A stretch of DNA of 64,000 nt from Bacillota bacterium (lineage in GTDB: Bacteria > Bacillota_I > Bacilli_A > Izemoplasmatales > UBA1188). The stretch spans positions 1 through 64,000 of the forward strand of contig JAEYPN010000017.1 in NCBI GenBank assembly GCA_023410715.1, given 5' to 3'. The position numbers were made by a program, and so were the translations under genes. Positions 42,106-52,048 of the stretch are shown piece after piece (the stretch's first letter is position 1; the number at the start of each line of letters is the position of its first letter). The notes below the pieces were generated by a model. It searched no databases. It saw only the letters and a list, made by a program, of their open reading frames with translations, and had not been told where the DNA came from.

Positions 42106-42894
42106 ATGAAATATGCCGTTTTAGCAAGCGGATCGCAAGGAAACGCAACCTACTTACAGATAGATGATAAAGAATACTTAATTGATGCTGGTATATCACT
42201 TCGTCAGATTGAATTAAGACTGCATGAGATTAATATAAAATTAAATAAAATTGATGGCGTTTTTATTACACATGAACATATTGATCATGTGGCTGGCTTA
42301 GCTTCAATTATCAAAAAATTTAATCCCCGTATTTACTTATCAAAGGGTACTTACGAAGGTATTAAAAATGAGATTAAAGAAGCGATTGATCCAATTAATA
42401 TGCGATATTTAAAAAAGGGTGAGGATTTATTCCTAAATGGTATAAGAGTGGTGATGATTCCCCTTTTTCATGATGCTAATGAACCATTAGGTTTCCGCTT
42501 TATTGAAAATGAAAAATCGTTAGTCTATATTACCGATACTGGATACTTTCCAGAAGGTGAATATGAACTAATTTCTAATGCTGATGATTATGTGTTTGAA
42601 TCTAATCATGAACCTGAAATTTTACTTAATTCCAATCGCTATTGGGGACTTAAAAAAAGAATTTTAGATGACAACGGTCACTTATCAAATGAGGATTCAG
42701 CAGTATGTATTTGCAAGGTTATTGGAAACAGAACAAAACGCGTGGTTTTAGCTCATATCTCAAGAGACTGTAATTTGCCAGAAATAGGCATTTTAAGATA
42801 TAAAGAAATATTTGAAAAATATGGCTATTTATTTGATGATTATGAGGTTTTCTTTGCAAAGCAAGATGAAACTACACAGCTATTGGAGGTGTGA
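42106..42894 (+). CDS. walJ: MBL-fold hydrolase WalJ/YycJ
   Basis: This 262-residue metallo-beta-lactamase-fold protein opens AVLASGSQGNATYLQI, then has DAGIS, the metal motif ITHEHIDHVAGL (about 54-65), a central FHDANEPLGF and a late LAHISRDCN. This is the YycJ/WalJ pattern; the family acts in cell-wall/DNA-related processes with exonuclease-type activity proposed. It is normally in the walRK operon, but no walRK is next to it here. AAGTGAT precedes the ATG. Confidence 0.9.
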   Translation: MKYAVLASGSQGNATYLQIDDKEYLIDAGISLRQIELRLHEINIKLNKIDGVFITHEHIDHVAGLASIIKKFNPRIYLSKGTYEGIKNEIKEAIDPINMRYLKKGEDLFLNGIRVVMIPLFHDANEPLGFRFIENEKSLVYITDTGYFPEGEYELISNADDYVFESNHEPEILLNSNRYWGLKKRILDDNGHLSNEDSAVCICKVIGNRTKRVVLAHISRDCNLPEIGILRYKEIFEKYGYLFDDYEVFFAKQDETTQLLEV

Positions 42895-42896
42895 AA

Positions 42897-43766
42897 TTGG
42901 AACAAATAGTGAAGAGTATTAAAGAAATATTTAACAATAATGATTTACATGTTGAGGTTGTAAAAAGATTAGAAGGTGGAATGTCAAATACCACTTATGT
43001 TGTCAAAGTTAACGATGATTTTTATACTTATAGAATACCTGGGAAATATGCATATCTTTATGTTGATAGAACTGACGAAGTTAGTGGATATTCAACAATT
43101 GAAGATATCAATGTTTCGACACCTCTTGTTTATATTAACGAAAAAACAGGAATTAAGGTTTCTAAATATGTTGAAGGAAAGATTTTAAATACCATTAATC
43201 CATTAGAACACTTAAAAGAGGTAAAAAATATTCTTGTGAAATTGCATTCGTTAAAAGGGAAAAATGATTATAACCCTTTTAATAGGTTCGAAAAATATGA
43301 GGAATATGTTAAAAATTATGAAAAGCCTGATTTTGATTTGTATCTAAAATTAAAAGGAGAACTTATAAAGCATAAAGAGATGCTGGAAAATGCAAAAAAA
43401 GTTTTTTGTCATAACGATGCAATGCCAAGTAATTTTATTCTTGCTGATAAACTGTATTTGGTTGATTTTGAATTTGCGGGGAATAATGATTATATATATG
43501 ATATTGCTTGTTTTGGAAATGAAAACTTCATCTGTGGGAAAGAACTGATGAAGGAATATCTCCCAAATGCATCAAAGGAAGAATGGCAACGTTTTTATTT
43601 GTGGAAAATTTTTCAAAACTTACAGTGGTATAACGTGGCCTTACATAAAGATATGTTAGGAACTTCCATTGAATTAAATTTGGATTTTAAAGCAATTGGC
43701 ATAAGCTTTTTAAAGAAAGCTCTAGATTTCTATCAAGAATTAATTAGGGATTATAATTTTATTTAA
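42897..43766 (+). CDS. LicA-like choline/ethanolamine kinase family protein
   Basis: This 289-residue APH-fold kinase has an N-terminal glycine-type loop LEGGMSNTTYVVKV (about 24-37), the catalytic CHNDAMPSNFIL (about 171-182) and LVDFEFAGNNDYIYDIA, typical of choline kinases. It may phosphorylate choline or another amino-alcohol for surface decoration or lipid head groups. TTG at 42897 is preceded by GGAGG at seven bases; GTG at 42891 is too close to it. It is coupled to walJ. Confidence 0.85.
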   Translation: MEQIVKSIKEIFNNNDLHVEVVKRLEGGMSNTTYVVKVNDDFYTYRIPGKYAYLYVDRTDEVSGYSTIEDINVSTPLVYINEKTGIKVSKYVEGKILNTINPLEHLKEVKNILVKLHSLKGKNDYNPFNRFEKYEEYVKNYEKPDFDLYLKLKGELIKHKEMLENAKKVFCHNDAMPSNFILADKLYLVDFEFAGNNDYIYDIACFGNENFICGKELMKEYLPNASKEEWQRFYLWKIFQNLQWYNVALHKDMLGTSIELNLDFKAIGISFLKKALDFYQELIRDYNFI

Positions 43767-43803
43767 CAATTATTTTATTTTTTAGTTAAGTGCTTTCATA
43801 ATA

Positions 43804-43832
43804 TTGAAAAAAGTTAAAAATTGTATTATAAT
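43804..43832 (+). promoter_or_regulatory. sigma-A promoter of nifJ
   Basis: TTGAAA (43804-43809) and TATAAT (43827-43832) are 17 nt apart. Confidence 0.75.
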
Positions 43833-43873
43833 AAGTTGTTGGTTAATACGAAAATAAAAAAGGAGGTTGTTTT

Positions 43874-46800
43874 ATGGCAAACAACAAAGTTTTTGCGTCA
43901 ATGGATGGTAACCAGGCTGCAGCACATTGTGCGTATGCGTTTACAGAAGTTGCAGGTATTTATCCTATTACTCCATCGACACCAATGCCAGAGTATGTAG
44001 ACTTATGGGCGTCACAAGGTAAAAAGAATTTATTTGGAATGCCTGTTAAAGTTATTGAAATGCAATCAGAAGCAGGAGCTGCTGGTACAGTTCATGGCTC
44101 GCTTTTAACGGGTGCGCTAACAACGACATTCACAGCTAGTCAGGGATTACTTTTAAAGATTCCAAACATGTATAAAATTGCTGGTGAGTTACTTCCAGGA
44201 GTTATTCATGTATCAGCACGTTCGATCGCTGTACAAGCTTTATCAATCTTTGGTGACCACCAAGATGTTATGGCTGCACGTCAAACAGGATTTGCGATGT
44301 TAGCTTCAGGTTCTGTTCAAGAAACTATGGATATCGCTGGTGTTGCTCACTTAGCAGCAATTAAAACTAGCGTTCCTTTCCTTCATTTCTTTGATGGCTT
44401 TAGAACTTCTCATGAAGTTAATAAAGTTGAAGTGATGGATTATGAAGTATTTGATCGTTTATTAGACAAAGAAAAAGTAAAAGAATTTAGAAAAAGAGCT
44501 CTTAATTCAATGAACCCTACAGTTCACGGTACTGCACAAAACGATGACGTTTATATGCAAGCTCGTGAAATTCAAGAAAAGTACTATAAGGATATTCCTA
44601 ATGTAGTTGCTGATTATTTAAACGAAATTTCTAAAGTAACAGGACGTAGCTATGCTCCATTTAGTTATTATGGCGATAAAGAAGCTACAGATGTTATAAT
44701 TGCAATTGGTTCTGTAACAGAAACAATTCGTGAAGTAATTGATGCTTTAACAAAACAAGGTAAAAAAGTTGGTTTAATTTCTGTTCATCTATATCGTCCA
44801 TTTAGTGCTGAATATCTATTTAAAGCAATGCCTCAAACAGTTAAGAGAATTGCTGTATTAGATCGTACAAAAGAAAATGGTTCAGTTGGCGAACCACTAT
44901 ATTTAGATGTAAAAGGTGTTTATTATGGTAAGGAAAATGCTCCTATTATCATAGGCGGTAGATATGGACTTTCTTCAAAAGATACAACTCCAAATCAAAT
45001 TCTTGCTGTATATAAAAATTTAAATGGCGAGCAAAAAGATCGTTTCACAATCGGTATCAATGACGATGTTAACTACTCAAGTTTAGATGATTCAGAAGAT
45101 ATCGACGTATCAGATCCAACAACTACTGAATTATTATTCTTTGGTTTAGGTTCTGATGGTACAGTTGGTGCTTGTAAAGACACAATTAAGATTATTGGTG
45201 AAAATACTAACCTTTATGCACAAGCTTATTCATCATACGATTCTAAAAAATCTGGTGGTGTAACAAGAATGCATTTAAGATTTGGTGCTAATCCAATTCG
45301 TTCTACATATCTTGTAAGTAAACCTCATTTTGTTTCATGCTCACAAGACTCATACTTAAGAAAATATGATTTAATTGGTGGAATTAGAGAAAACGGTACA
45401 TTCTTATTAAATACTTCTTATAGTAAAGAAGAAATAGTTAATTATTTACCAAATAATGTTAAGCGTATTTTAGCTAAGAGAAATGTTAAATTCTATATTA
45501 TTGACGCTAATAAATTAGCTGCTGAAGTTGGACTTGGAAACCGTATTAATACAATTATGGAATCAGCCTTTTTCAAATTAAATGAACAAATTCTTGAATA
45601 TGAAAAAGCTCAAACAATTATGAAGAAATACGCAGCTAAAACATATGGCCGTAAAGGTGAAGCTGTCGTTAAGTTAAATTATGACGCTATTGACATTGGA
45701 GCATCAGGCTTAATTTCTGTAGCCGTTGATAAAGAATGGGCTAATTTACCTATTGAAACTAAACAAAAAGAAGGCAAACGTCCTCATTTCGTTGAAACAT
45801 TAGCTGAACCAGTAGACGCTATTAAAGGTTATGATTTACCTGTATCAGCATTTGAAGGTTTCGAAGATGGTTTAATGCCTACTGGAACTGCTGCTTTTGA
45901 AAAACGTGGTGTAGCTCCATATGTTTCAGAATGGATTCCTGAAAACTGTATTCAATGTAATCAATGTTCATTTGTTTGTCCTCATGCATGTATCCGTCCA
46001 TTCTTAGCTGATGAAGAAGAAGTTAAGAATGCCCCAGAAGGAACTAAGATGTTAAAGGCTAATGGTAAAGGTCTAGAAGGATTACAATTCAGAATTCAAA
46101 TTTCTCCTCTTGACTGTACTGGCTGCGGTGTTTGCGTAAACATTTGTCCTTCTAAGGAAAAAGCTTTAAAACTTACTCCAATGCATGAAGTTCTAGAAAC
46201 AAATGAAGGTGAAAGAGCAGAATATTTTTATAAACATGTAACATATAAAGATTATTTACTTCCTAAGAACAATGCTAAGAATTCACAATTTGCTCAACCA
46301 TTATTTGAATTCTCTGGTGCTTGTGCTGGTTGTGGTGAAACACCATATATTAAACTTGTTACACAATTATTTGGCGAAAGAATGGTAATTGCTAACGCAA
46401 CAGGATGTACATCAATTTATGGCGCATCATTCCCATCTTCTCCTTATACTAAGAATAAAGAAGGCCGTGGACCAGCTTGGGCTAACTCATTATTTGAAGA
46501 CAACGCTGAATTTGGCTTTGGTATGAAGATTGCTTCTGAAACATTAAGAGACCATGTTCAAAACATTATGGTTGAAAATATGGACAATGTATCAGAAGAA
46601 GTAAAAGGCTTGTTCCAAGAATGGATTGATAACCGTCAAGATGGTGAAAAGACATTACAAATTGCTAAAAAATTAATGCCAATTCTTGAATCATGTGGTG
46701 AAAATTGCAAGGTTAAGGAATTACTACAATACAAACAATATCTTGTTAAACAATCTAACTGGATCTTTGGTGGTGACGGATGGGCATATGACATCGGTTA

Positions 46801-47413
46801 CGGTGGACTTGATCATGTAATCGCTAATGAAGAAGATGTTAATATCTTAGTTTTAGATACTGAAGTTTATTCTAACACTGGTGGACAATCATCTAAATCA
46901 GCTAGAACAGGTTCAATTGCTAAGTTTACTGCATCTGGTAAACCAAATAAGAAGAAAGATTTAGCAAATATTGCGATGAGCTATGGACATGTTTATGTTG
47001 CCTCTGTTTGTCACGGTGCTAACCAACAACAACTTGTTAAAGCTTTAAAAGAAGCTGAATCATATCCAGGACCATCACTAATTATTGCTTATTCACCATG
47101 TATCGCTCATGGTATTCAAGGTGGACTTGGAAATTCACAACTTGAATCTAAGTTAGCAACTGAGTGTGGATATTGGCCAATCTTTAGATATGACCCACGT
47201 CTTGAAGCAGAAGGAAAGAATCCATTCCAATTAGATTCAAAAGAACCAAATTGGAATTTATATCATGATTTCTTACTTCGTGAAACAAGATACAACCAAT
47301 TATCAAAAATCAACCCTGAAAAAGCCCAAGAACTACTTGATGAAAACTTAAAAGAGGCACAACGCCGCTATAAAGTATATCAAAGATATATGGCTATGGA
47401 TTTTTCAAAATAA
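43874..47413 (+). CDS. nifJ: pyruvate:ferredoxin (flavodoxin) oxidoreductase
   Basis: This 1179-residue single-chain PFOR oxidises pyruvate to acetyl-CoA with CoA and ferredoxin. The N-terminal domain has GNQAAAHCAYAFTEVAGIYP and YPITPSTPMPEY. A two-cluster ferredoxin domain has CIQCNQCSFVCPHAC (about 692) and CTGCGVCVNICP (about 748). The third cluster ligand CAGCGETPY lies near 817, then the thiamine-diphosphate site GDGWAYDIGYGG. AGGAGG precedes the ATG. Codon use is that of a highly expressed gene. Its presence implies anaerobic, ferredoxin-based energy metabolism. Confidence 0.98.
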   Translation: MANNKVFASMDGNQAAAHCAYAFTEVAGIYPITPSTPMPEYVDLWASQGKKNLFGMPVKVIEMQSEAGAAGTVHGSLLTGALTTTFTASQGLLLKIPNMYKIAGELLPGVIHVSARSIAVQALSIFGDHQDVMAARQTGFAMLASGSVQETMDIAGVAHLAAIKTSVPFLHFFDGFRTSHEVNKVEVMDYEVFDRLLDKEKVKEFRKRALNSMNPTVHGTAQNDDVYMQAREIQEKYYKDIPNVVADYLNEISKVTGRSYAPFSYYGDKEATDVIIAIGSVTETIREVIDALTKQGKKVGLISVHLYRPFSAEYLFKAMPQTVKRIAVLDRTKENGSVGEPLYLDVKGVYYGKENAPIIIGGRYGLSSKDTTPNQILAVYKNLNGEQKDRFTIGINDDVNYSSLDDSEDIDVSDPTTTELLFFGLGSDGTVGACKDTIKIIGENTNLYAQAYSSYDSKKSGGVTRMHLRFGANPIRSTYLVSKPHFVSCSQDSYLRKYDLIGGIRENGTFLLNTSYSKEEIVNYLPNNVKRILAKRNVKFYIIDANKLAAEVGLGNRINTIMESAFFKLNEQILEYEKAQTIMKKYAAKTYGRKGEAVVKLNYDAIDIGASGLISVAVDKEWANLPIETKQKEGKRPHFVETLAEPVDAIKGYDLPVSAFEGFEDGLMPTGTAAFEKRGVAPYVSEWIPENCIQCNQCSFVCPHACIRPFLADEEEVKNAPEGTKMLKANGKGLEGLQFRIQISPLDCTGCGVCVNICPSKEKALKLTPMHEVLETNEGERAEYFYKHVTYKDYLLPKNNAKNSQFAQPLFEFSGACAGCGETPYIKLVTQLFGERMVIANATGCTSIYGASFPSSPYTKNKEGRGPAWANSLFEDNAEFGFGMKIASETLRDHVQNIMVENMDNVSEEVKGLFQEWIDNRQDGEKTLQIAKKLMPILESCGENCKVKELLQYKQYLVKQSNWIFGGDGWAYDIGYGGLDHVIANEEDVNILVLDTEVYSNTGGQSSKSARTGSIAKFTASGKPNKKKDLANIAMSYGHVYVASVCHGANQQQLVKALKEAESYPGPSLIIAYSPCIAHGIQGGLGNSQLESKLATECGYWPIFRYDPRLEAEGKNPFQLDSKEPNWNLYHDFLLRETRYNQLSKINPEKAQELLDENLKEAQRRYKVYQRYMAMDFSK

Positions 47414-47421
47414 TATAAAAT

Positions 47422-47465
47422 AAAATTCCCTTTTCCTTTTTAATTTAAGGAAAGGGATTTTTTTA
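47422..47465 (+). terminator. intrinsic terminator of nifJ
   Basis: AAATTCCCTTTTCCTT pairs with AAGGAAAGGGATTT (bulges), then a T run. Confidence 0.8.
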
Positions 47466-47532
47466 TGTTTACGAAATATTTCGAAACTTTTCGTAAAAAG
47501 TTAAAAAAGTTATTTTTTACGTTTCATTGATA

Positions 47533-47561
47533 TTGAAATCGTTTTTATTCTATGTTATAAT
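47533..47561 (+). promoter_or_regulatory. sigma-A promoter of the surface lipoprotein gene
   Basis: TTGAAA (47533-47538) and TATAAT (47556-47561) are 17 nt apart, with TG one base before the -10. Confidence 0.75.
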
Positions 47562-47580
47562 AATGGCGAAAACGGTTACG
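47534..47580 (+). promoter_or_regulatory. two cre/LacI-like operators around the promoter
   Basis: TGAAATCGTTTTTA (47534-47547) overlaps the -35 and fits the cre pattern TGWAARCGYTWNCW in 12 of 14 positions. CGAAAACGGTTACG (47567-47580) lies at the transcript start and fits 11 of 14. Both point to CcpA or another LacI-type repressor. Confidence 0.45.
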
Positions 47581-47619
47581 ATTCAAATTAGATAACCAAA
47601 AAATAACTAGGAGGAATGT

Positions 47620-50600
47620 ATGAAGAAAAAATTTTTATTGGTTTTTTCATTGCTTTTTGTAGCAATAGTGCTTGTTGGCTGTAATAAAACATCAAAAACA
47701 AAACCTACGACGCTACCTACATCTAGTAAGACGACATCAAGCAAGACAACATCAACGTCAAGTAAAACTTCATCTAGCTTAACAACAACGAGATTAAATA
47801 TTGTTTTTACTGGACTAGATGAAATAACAACAGAAGAAAAGAAAACTTTCAATTACCTTGAAGGCGTTAAAGCTATGGGTAGTGACAATGTAGACTATAC
47901 AAGCAAAATAAAAGTTACAAGTAACAATCCTGCGATTGAAATTGGTAATGATGGTATAGCTACAACTTTCTCAGCTGGTAAATTCACATTAACATATACT
48001 GTAATTCAAAAAGGAATGGTATTCACTGAAACAAGAACAGTAGTGTTATCACGTATTAAACAAGAACTTCCTGATAAAGAATACACATTAATTGAAGGAG
48101 CAGTTCAAGATGGAATTTTTGCTACACCATATGTATTAGGTACAACTGAAGAAGCAAATAAATTCTGGTATTGGACTGAAAATGCATCATTAGCTACATT
48201 TGAGGTTAAAGACAATGCATTAGAAATCGTTGAATCTAAACTTGGAAGCGTTCCACATGCAGTTCAAGTATTATTTAAATCAAATAATGTTTTATCAGTT
48301 GGTTTAAAATACTATGCTGAAATCGACGTAGAAACAGACGTTGATCGTGTTATTGACGTTGTATCTAAGAATCCAGTTAACAACTATGATTTAGACGAAC
48401 ATCATTTATTAGATACAGTTGGTGGCCAACCAACAACATTGAAATTTGAATTTAAAGCACAAACTCCTTATTTCTACATGAACTTCATGTTAGGGTTAGT
48501 TGCTGGAAATGAAACAAATTTTGGTACAACAAAGATTAAGGCTATTAGATTATATAATGTACCAGTAGAACCAGTATGGGAAGAAATCGAAAATTATTTC
48601 CCTGAAATGCCAACTTCTGGTGCTTTAGATTCAATTAAGACTGGCACACAAGGAACAGATGATAAGGATTATGATGGCTTATTCTATGAATGGCATTCAG
48701 ATTCTGCACAAATTACTGGCGAATATAACGAAACAGGATTAAAACTTAATGTACCAAAGACAGGTGGTAGTGATGATTGGGAAGTACAAGTTCAATTTAA
48801 CTACTTAGTAAATGCTGAAAAAGTAATTAACAGAGGTACAGGATATAAACTTACATTCAAGATTAATTCAACAGTTGCACGCCAAATGAAGGTTGTAGTT
48901 ACAAGAATGTCAGAAACTTCTTCTGGTGAAAAATTATTTGATCTTGAAGTTGGAGACAATGAAATTGAAGTAAGTTTTACATCATTATATTCAGTGTTAA
49001 TGTTCAAGATTATGCTTGGCGTTGACTCATTAGCAGACAATAATGGTGCTGGCGAATTTATAATTTCTGATTTACATCTATATGAAGATAAAGCTGCTGC
49101 TGACCCATTTAAATTAGATAAAGAAGCTGCTAAAGCTGTTGATGATTTCATCGTTGCATCTGAAGCAGATGGATTAACACCTGTTGAAATCGTAGCAGTT
49201 AGAAATAAAATTGAAGCATTAACAGAAAGTGCAGTTACATTCTTAAACGCTGAAATATTAGCAAGATTTGTTGCAGCAGAAACTGATTATGTAGCATCAA
49301 TCAATGAATTTGAACTTGGAGAAACACTTCCAATGGACGGTGTTACTACTATTGAAGACGTATTATGGGAAGCAAAAAATCATACTGGTGAATGGTTCAT
49401 ATGGGTTGCTCAAGAAGGTTGGAATTGCGGACCTACTGCAGCATTAGAAAGCGGTATTGTTGACAATAAAATCTTTGTTGACATCACTGGAAATAGTGAT
49501 AGATACTGGGGAGTACAATTAAAATACTCTGGTTTCCATTTAGAAGTAGGTAAAGCATACCTATTCTCATGCGTAATTAATTCTTCAGTTGCTAGAACAA
49601 TCAGTATTGAAGGTTATGGCGACATCGAATTAGTAGTAGGCGAAAACAAAGTTGAATTATTAATTACTGCTCAAAAGGCATTTAATGATTTACAATTTAA
49701 CTTAGGACCTGCAACATTTGGATCAGATGCACCTGCTGAAGCTATAGCTGCTTCAAATGGTAGATTAGAATTCACTAATTTCGTAATTGAAGAAAACGTA
49801 TATCCTGGTATAACTCCAGAAAAAGACTTCAATTTACCTTATAATAATGGTGATCCTAAAGACACATGGTATATTTGGGCTTGTGATCCATCTATGGGCT
49901 GGCCATCACCAGATCAAATTACTGCTTTAACTGCTAAATATGTAGCTACAAGCAAGACTGTTGTTGTTGATTTAACACAACCTTCAGTTGTTGATACATG
50001 GACTGCTCAATTAAAATATATCGCTACTGATTTAGTACCTGGACAAAAATATATATTTGCAATGGTTATTAATGCTTCAGAAGCAGGACATGAAGTATAT
50101 GTAAGAGTAAATAAAGAAAAAGAAAATGATTCACTAGATAAATGGTATACAACAGTTGTAGGTAATAACGTTGTTGAAGTAACATTTATTGCCAATGAAG
50201 AAACAACATTTGAATTTGGCTTTGGTAAAGGTGAAAAACCACTTAATTTAACATTTGGAAGCTTTGAAGTTAAAACTTTTAAAGGCTTTGATGAAAGTTA
50301 TGAATTAAAAGTTAACCAAGGCGATCCAGTATCTGAATGGTATGTATGGGCTTGTGATGCATCTATGGGTTGGCCACAAGCACACCAAATTCCAACACTT
50401 TCTGATATGTTATATGATGCTGAAACAAAGGCTGTTAAAGCAACATTAGTAAAAGGGACTACAGATGCAGCTTGGAATGGACAATTAAAATACAGAACAA
50501 CATTATTAGATTTAACTCCTGGACTTAAATATACGTTTACAGCCACATTAAAAACTAACATGGATGGTCAAGAAGGTTACTTCGTTGTTAATAAAGGTAC

Positions 50601-50781
50601 TGAAAATGCAACTGGCGATCAAAACTATTTATCAGTTGAAGGCGAACAAGTGATTACATTTACATTTGTTGCTAATAGTTTATTTGAATTAGAAATTGGC
50701 TTTGCTAAAGCTGCTGATGGTTTAATGATTGAAGTTTCAAACATTAGTATTCAACCATTTGTTGAAGAATTAATAGATTAA
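47620..50781 (+). CDS. multi-module surface lipoprotein with tandem jelly-roll/CBM-like domains
   Basis: This 1053-residue lipoprotein has a lipobox LVGC (Cys21), a Ser/Thr/Lys linker (about 22-57), an Ig-like module (about 58-145) and five beta-rich modules at about 160-320, 327-487, 573-723, 733-887 and 893-1053. The modules share GxxYxFxxxINxS and Trp-rich patterns typical of CBM4/9-like sugar-binding folds. The last two repeat WACDxSMGWP near residues 752 and 909. No catalytic motif was seen. It is likely a glycan-binding surface protein. The promoter carries cre-like sites. AGGAGG precedes the ATG. Confidence 0.75.
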   Translation: MKKKFLLVFSLLFVAIVLVGCNKTSKTKPTTLPTSSKTTSSKTTSTSSKTSSSLTTTRLNIVFTGLDEITTEEKKTFNYLEGVKAMGSDNVDYTSKIKVTSNNPAIEIGNDGIATTFSAGKFTLTYTVIQKGMVFTETRTVVLSRIKQELPDKEYTLIEGAVQDGIFATPYVLGTTEEANKFWYWTENASLATFEVKDNALEIVESKLGSVPHAVQVLFKSNNVLSVGLKYYAEIDVETDVDRVIDVVSKNPVNNYDLDEHHLLDTVGGQPTTLKFEFKAQTPYFYMNFMLGLVAGNETNFGTTKIKAIRLYNVPVEPVWEEIENYFPEMPTSGALDSIKTGTQGTDDKDYDGLFYEWHSDSAQITGEYNETGLKLNVPKTGGSDDWEVQVQFNYLVNAEKVINRGTGYKLTFKINSTVARQMKVVVTRMSETSSGEKLFDLEVGDNEIEVSFTSLYSVLMFKIMLGVDSLADNNGAGEFIISDLHLYEDKAAADPFKLDKEAAKAVDDFIVASEADGLTPVEIVAVRNKIEALTESAVTFLNAEILARFVAAETDYVASINEFELGETLPMDGVTTIEDVLWEAKNHTGEWFIWVAQEGWNCGPTAALESGIVDNKIFVDITGNSDRYWGVQLKYSGFHLEVGKAYLFSCVINSSVARTISIEGYGDIELVVGENKVELLITAQKAFNDLQFNLGPATFGSDAPAEAIAASNGRLEFTNFVIEENVYPGITPEKDFNLPYNNGDPKDTWYIWACDPSMGWPSPDQITALTAKYVATSKTVVVDLTQPSVVDTWTAQLKYIATDLVPGQKYIFAMVINASEAGHEVYVRVNKEKENDSLDKWYTTVVGNNVVEVTFIANEETTFEFGFGKGEKPLNLTFGSFEVKTFKGFDESYELKVNQGDPVSEWYVWACDASMGWPQAHQIPTLSDMLYDAETKAVKATLVKGTTDAAWNGQLKYRTTLLDLTPGLKYTFTATLKTNMDGQEGYFVVNKGTENATGDQNYLSVEGEQVITFTFVANSLFELEIGFAKAADGLMIEVSNISIQPFVEELID

Positions 50782-50821
50782 TTTATATTAAGCGATTAAG
50801 GCGTTTAAACGATTACTAAAA

Positions 50822-51096
50822 AAGAAGTTTGATATAAAGTAGTATTCAACAATTAATGTTCATGAAGGAATTCAATTTCTTGTTAAACATGAAGGTAATG
50901 GATCAAATGAAAAGAGCTATACCGGTAAAGGCGAACCATAAGAAATCGTTATTGATTTATAAGCTGAGGGCGTTCTTGCTGGTAGAAATAGAATCGTTAT
51001 ATTAGTTGATTATGTTATTTCAACAAGTGCTCATGAAAATATGTTGTTGTAGACGAATATTTTTTAAAAGATGGTTCTGCAAAACAAATTGCATAA
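50822..51096 (+). pseudogene. decayed fragment of a surface-protein-like gene
   Basis: The plus strand reads as protein with interruptions. From 50843 one frame gives INVHEGIQFLVKHEGNG, then stops inside KGEP-stop-EIVIDL-stop, then LAGRNRIVILVDYVISTS, then a frameshift into VDEYFLKDGSAKQIA and a stop at 51094-51096. Codon style matches neighbouring genes. No start codon remains. It resembles the end of a carbohydrate-binding or surface domain. Confidence 0.65.
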
Positions 51097-51114
51097 CATT
51101 AAAAATTAAATTTT

Positions 51115-51147
51115 AGACACTTCATTTTAATGGAGTGTCTTTTTTTA
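51115..51147 (+). terminator. intrinsic terminator before suf
   Basis: AGACACTTCAT and ATGGAGTGTCT form an 11-bp stem (one G-U) around TTTA, then seven T. Confidence 0.87.
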
Positions 51148-51156
51148 TTATATCAT

Positions 51157-51185
51157 TTGTAGTATTTTGTAAAATGGGGTACAAT
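51157..51185 (+). promoter_or_regulatory. sigma-A promoter of the suf operon
   Basis: TTGTAG (51157-51162) and TACAAT (51180-51185) are 17 nt apart. Confidence 0.6.
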
Positions 51186-51215
51186 AATTACGATAGTTTT
51201 TTTGGAGGTGTTTTT

Positions 51216-52046
51216 ATGGCAACATTAAAAATTGAAAACTTACATGCGGAAGTTGATGGAAAAGAAATCTTAAAAGGGATTAATTTAGAAATTAAAAATA
51301 ATGAGACTCATGCTATCATGGGACCGAATGGAACGGGAAAATCAACGTTATCATTAATTATCATGGGGCATCCAAAATATCATGTAACTAAAGGCAGCAT
51401 TACCTTAGATGGTGAAGATGTTCTTAATATGTCTGTAGACGAAAGAAGTAGAAAAGGATTGTTTTTGGCAATGCAAAATCCAATGGAGGTTGCAGGTGTT
51501 ACAAATTCTGAATTTATTAAAGAAGCAATGCAATCACGCTTAGGTAAAAATGAACATATTAAGCTTTTTAAGTTTATTAAAGAGTTAGATAAGGCTACAA
51601 CCGATCTTAAAATGCGTGAAGATTTACCACATCGTTATTTAAACGAAGGGTTTAGTGGTGGTGAAAAGAAACGTAATGAAATATTGCAAATGAAAATGTT
51701 AAAACCTTCAATTGCCATTCTAGATGAAATTGATTCAGGTCTTGATGTTGATGCTTTAAGAATTGTTGCAGAAAATGTTAATGAAATGCGCAAAAACACA
51801 AATTTAGGCTTAATGCTAATTACGCATTATCGTCGTTTATTAGATTTAATTGAACCAGATATTGTTGATGTAATGATTGATGGAAAAATAGTTAAAACGG
51901 GTGACCGTTCACTACTTTATATGATTGATGAAAAAGGTTATGATTTTATTAAAGCGGAACTAGGCTTAAGCTTAGATAATGATTTAATGAATAAGAAAGT
52001 TGTTTTAGGAAACTGTAACGTTAAAAACTCGATAAAGAAGGACTAG
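51216..52046 (+). CDS. sufC: Fe-S cluster assembly ATPase SufC
   Basis: This 276-residue ABC-type ATPase has Walker A GPNGTGKST (36-44), the signature FSGGEKKRNEI, Walker B AILDEIDSGLD and the switch His in LITHYRRLL. SufC powers the SufBCD scaffold. The tail after about residue 250 (DNDLMNKKVVLGNCNVKNSIKKD) is longer than in typical SufC. GGAGG seven to eight bases before the ATG at 51216 sets the start. It heads the order C-D-S-U-B, standard for Bacillota. Confidence 0.96.
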   Translation: MATLKIENLHAEVDGKEILKGINLEIKNNETHAIMGPNGTGKSTLSLIIMGHPKYHVTKGSITLDGEDVLNMSVDERSRKGLFLAMQNPMEVAGVTNSEFIKEAMQSRLGKNEHIKLFKFIKELDKATTDLKMREDLPHRYLNEGFSGGEKKRNEILQMKMLKPSIAILDEIDSGLDVDALRIVAENVNEMRKNTNLGLMLITHYRRLLDLIEPDIVDVMIDGKIVKTGDRSLLYMIDEKGYDFIKAELGLSLDNDLMNKKVVLGNCNVKNSIKKD

Positions 52047-52048
52047 CA

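Noticed and set aside
47607..47852. Minus-strand frame rich in Val/Leu/Asp opposite the lipoprotein signal region
   Set aside because: Low-complexity complement of the Ser/Thr linker; no start signal.
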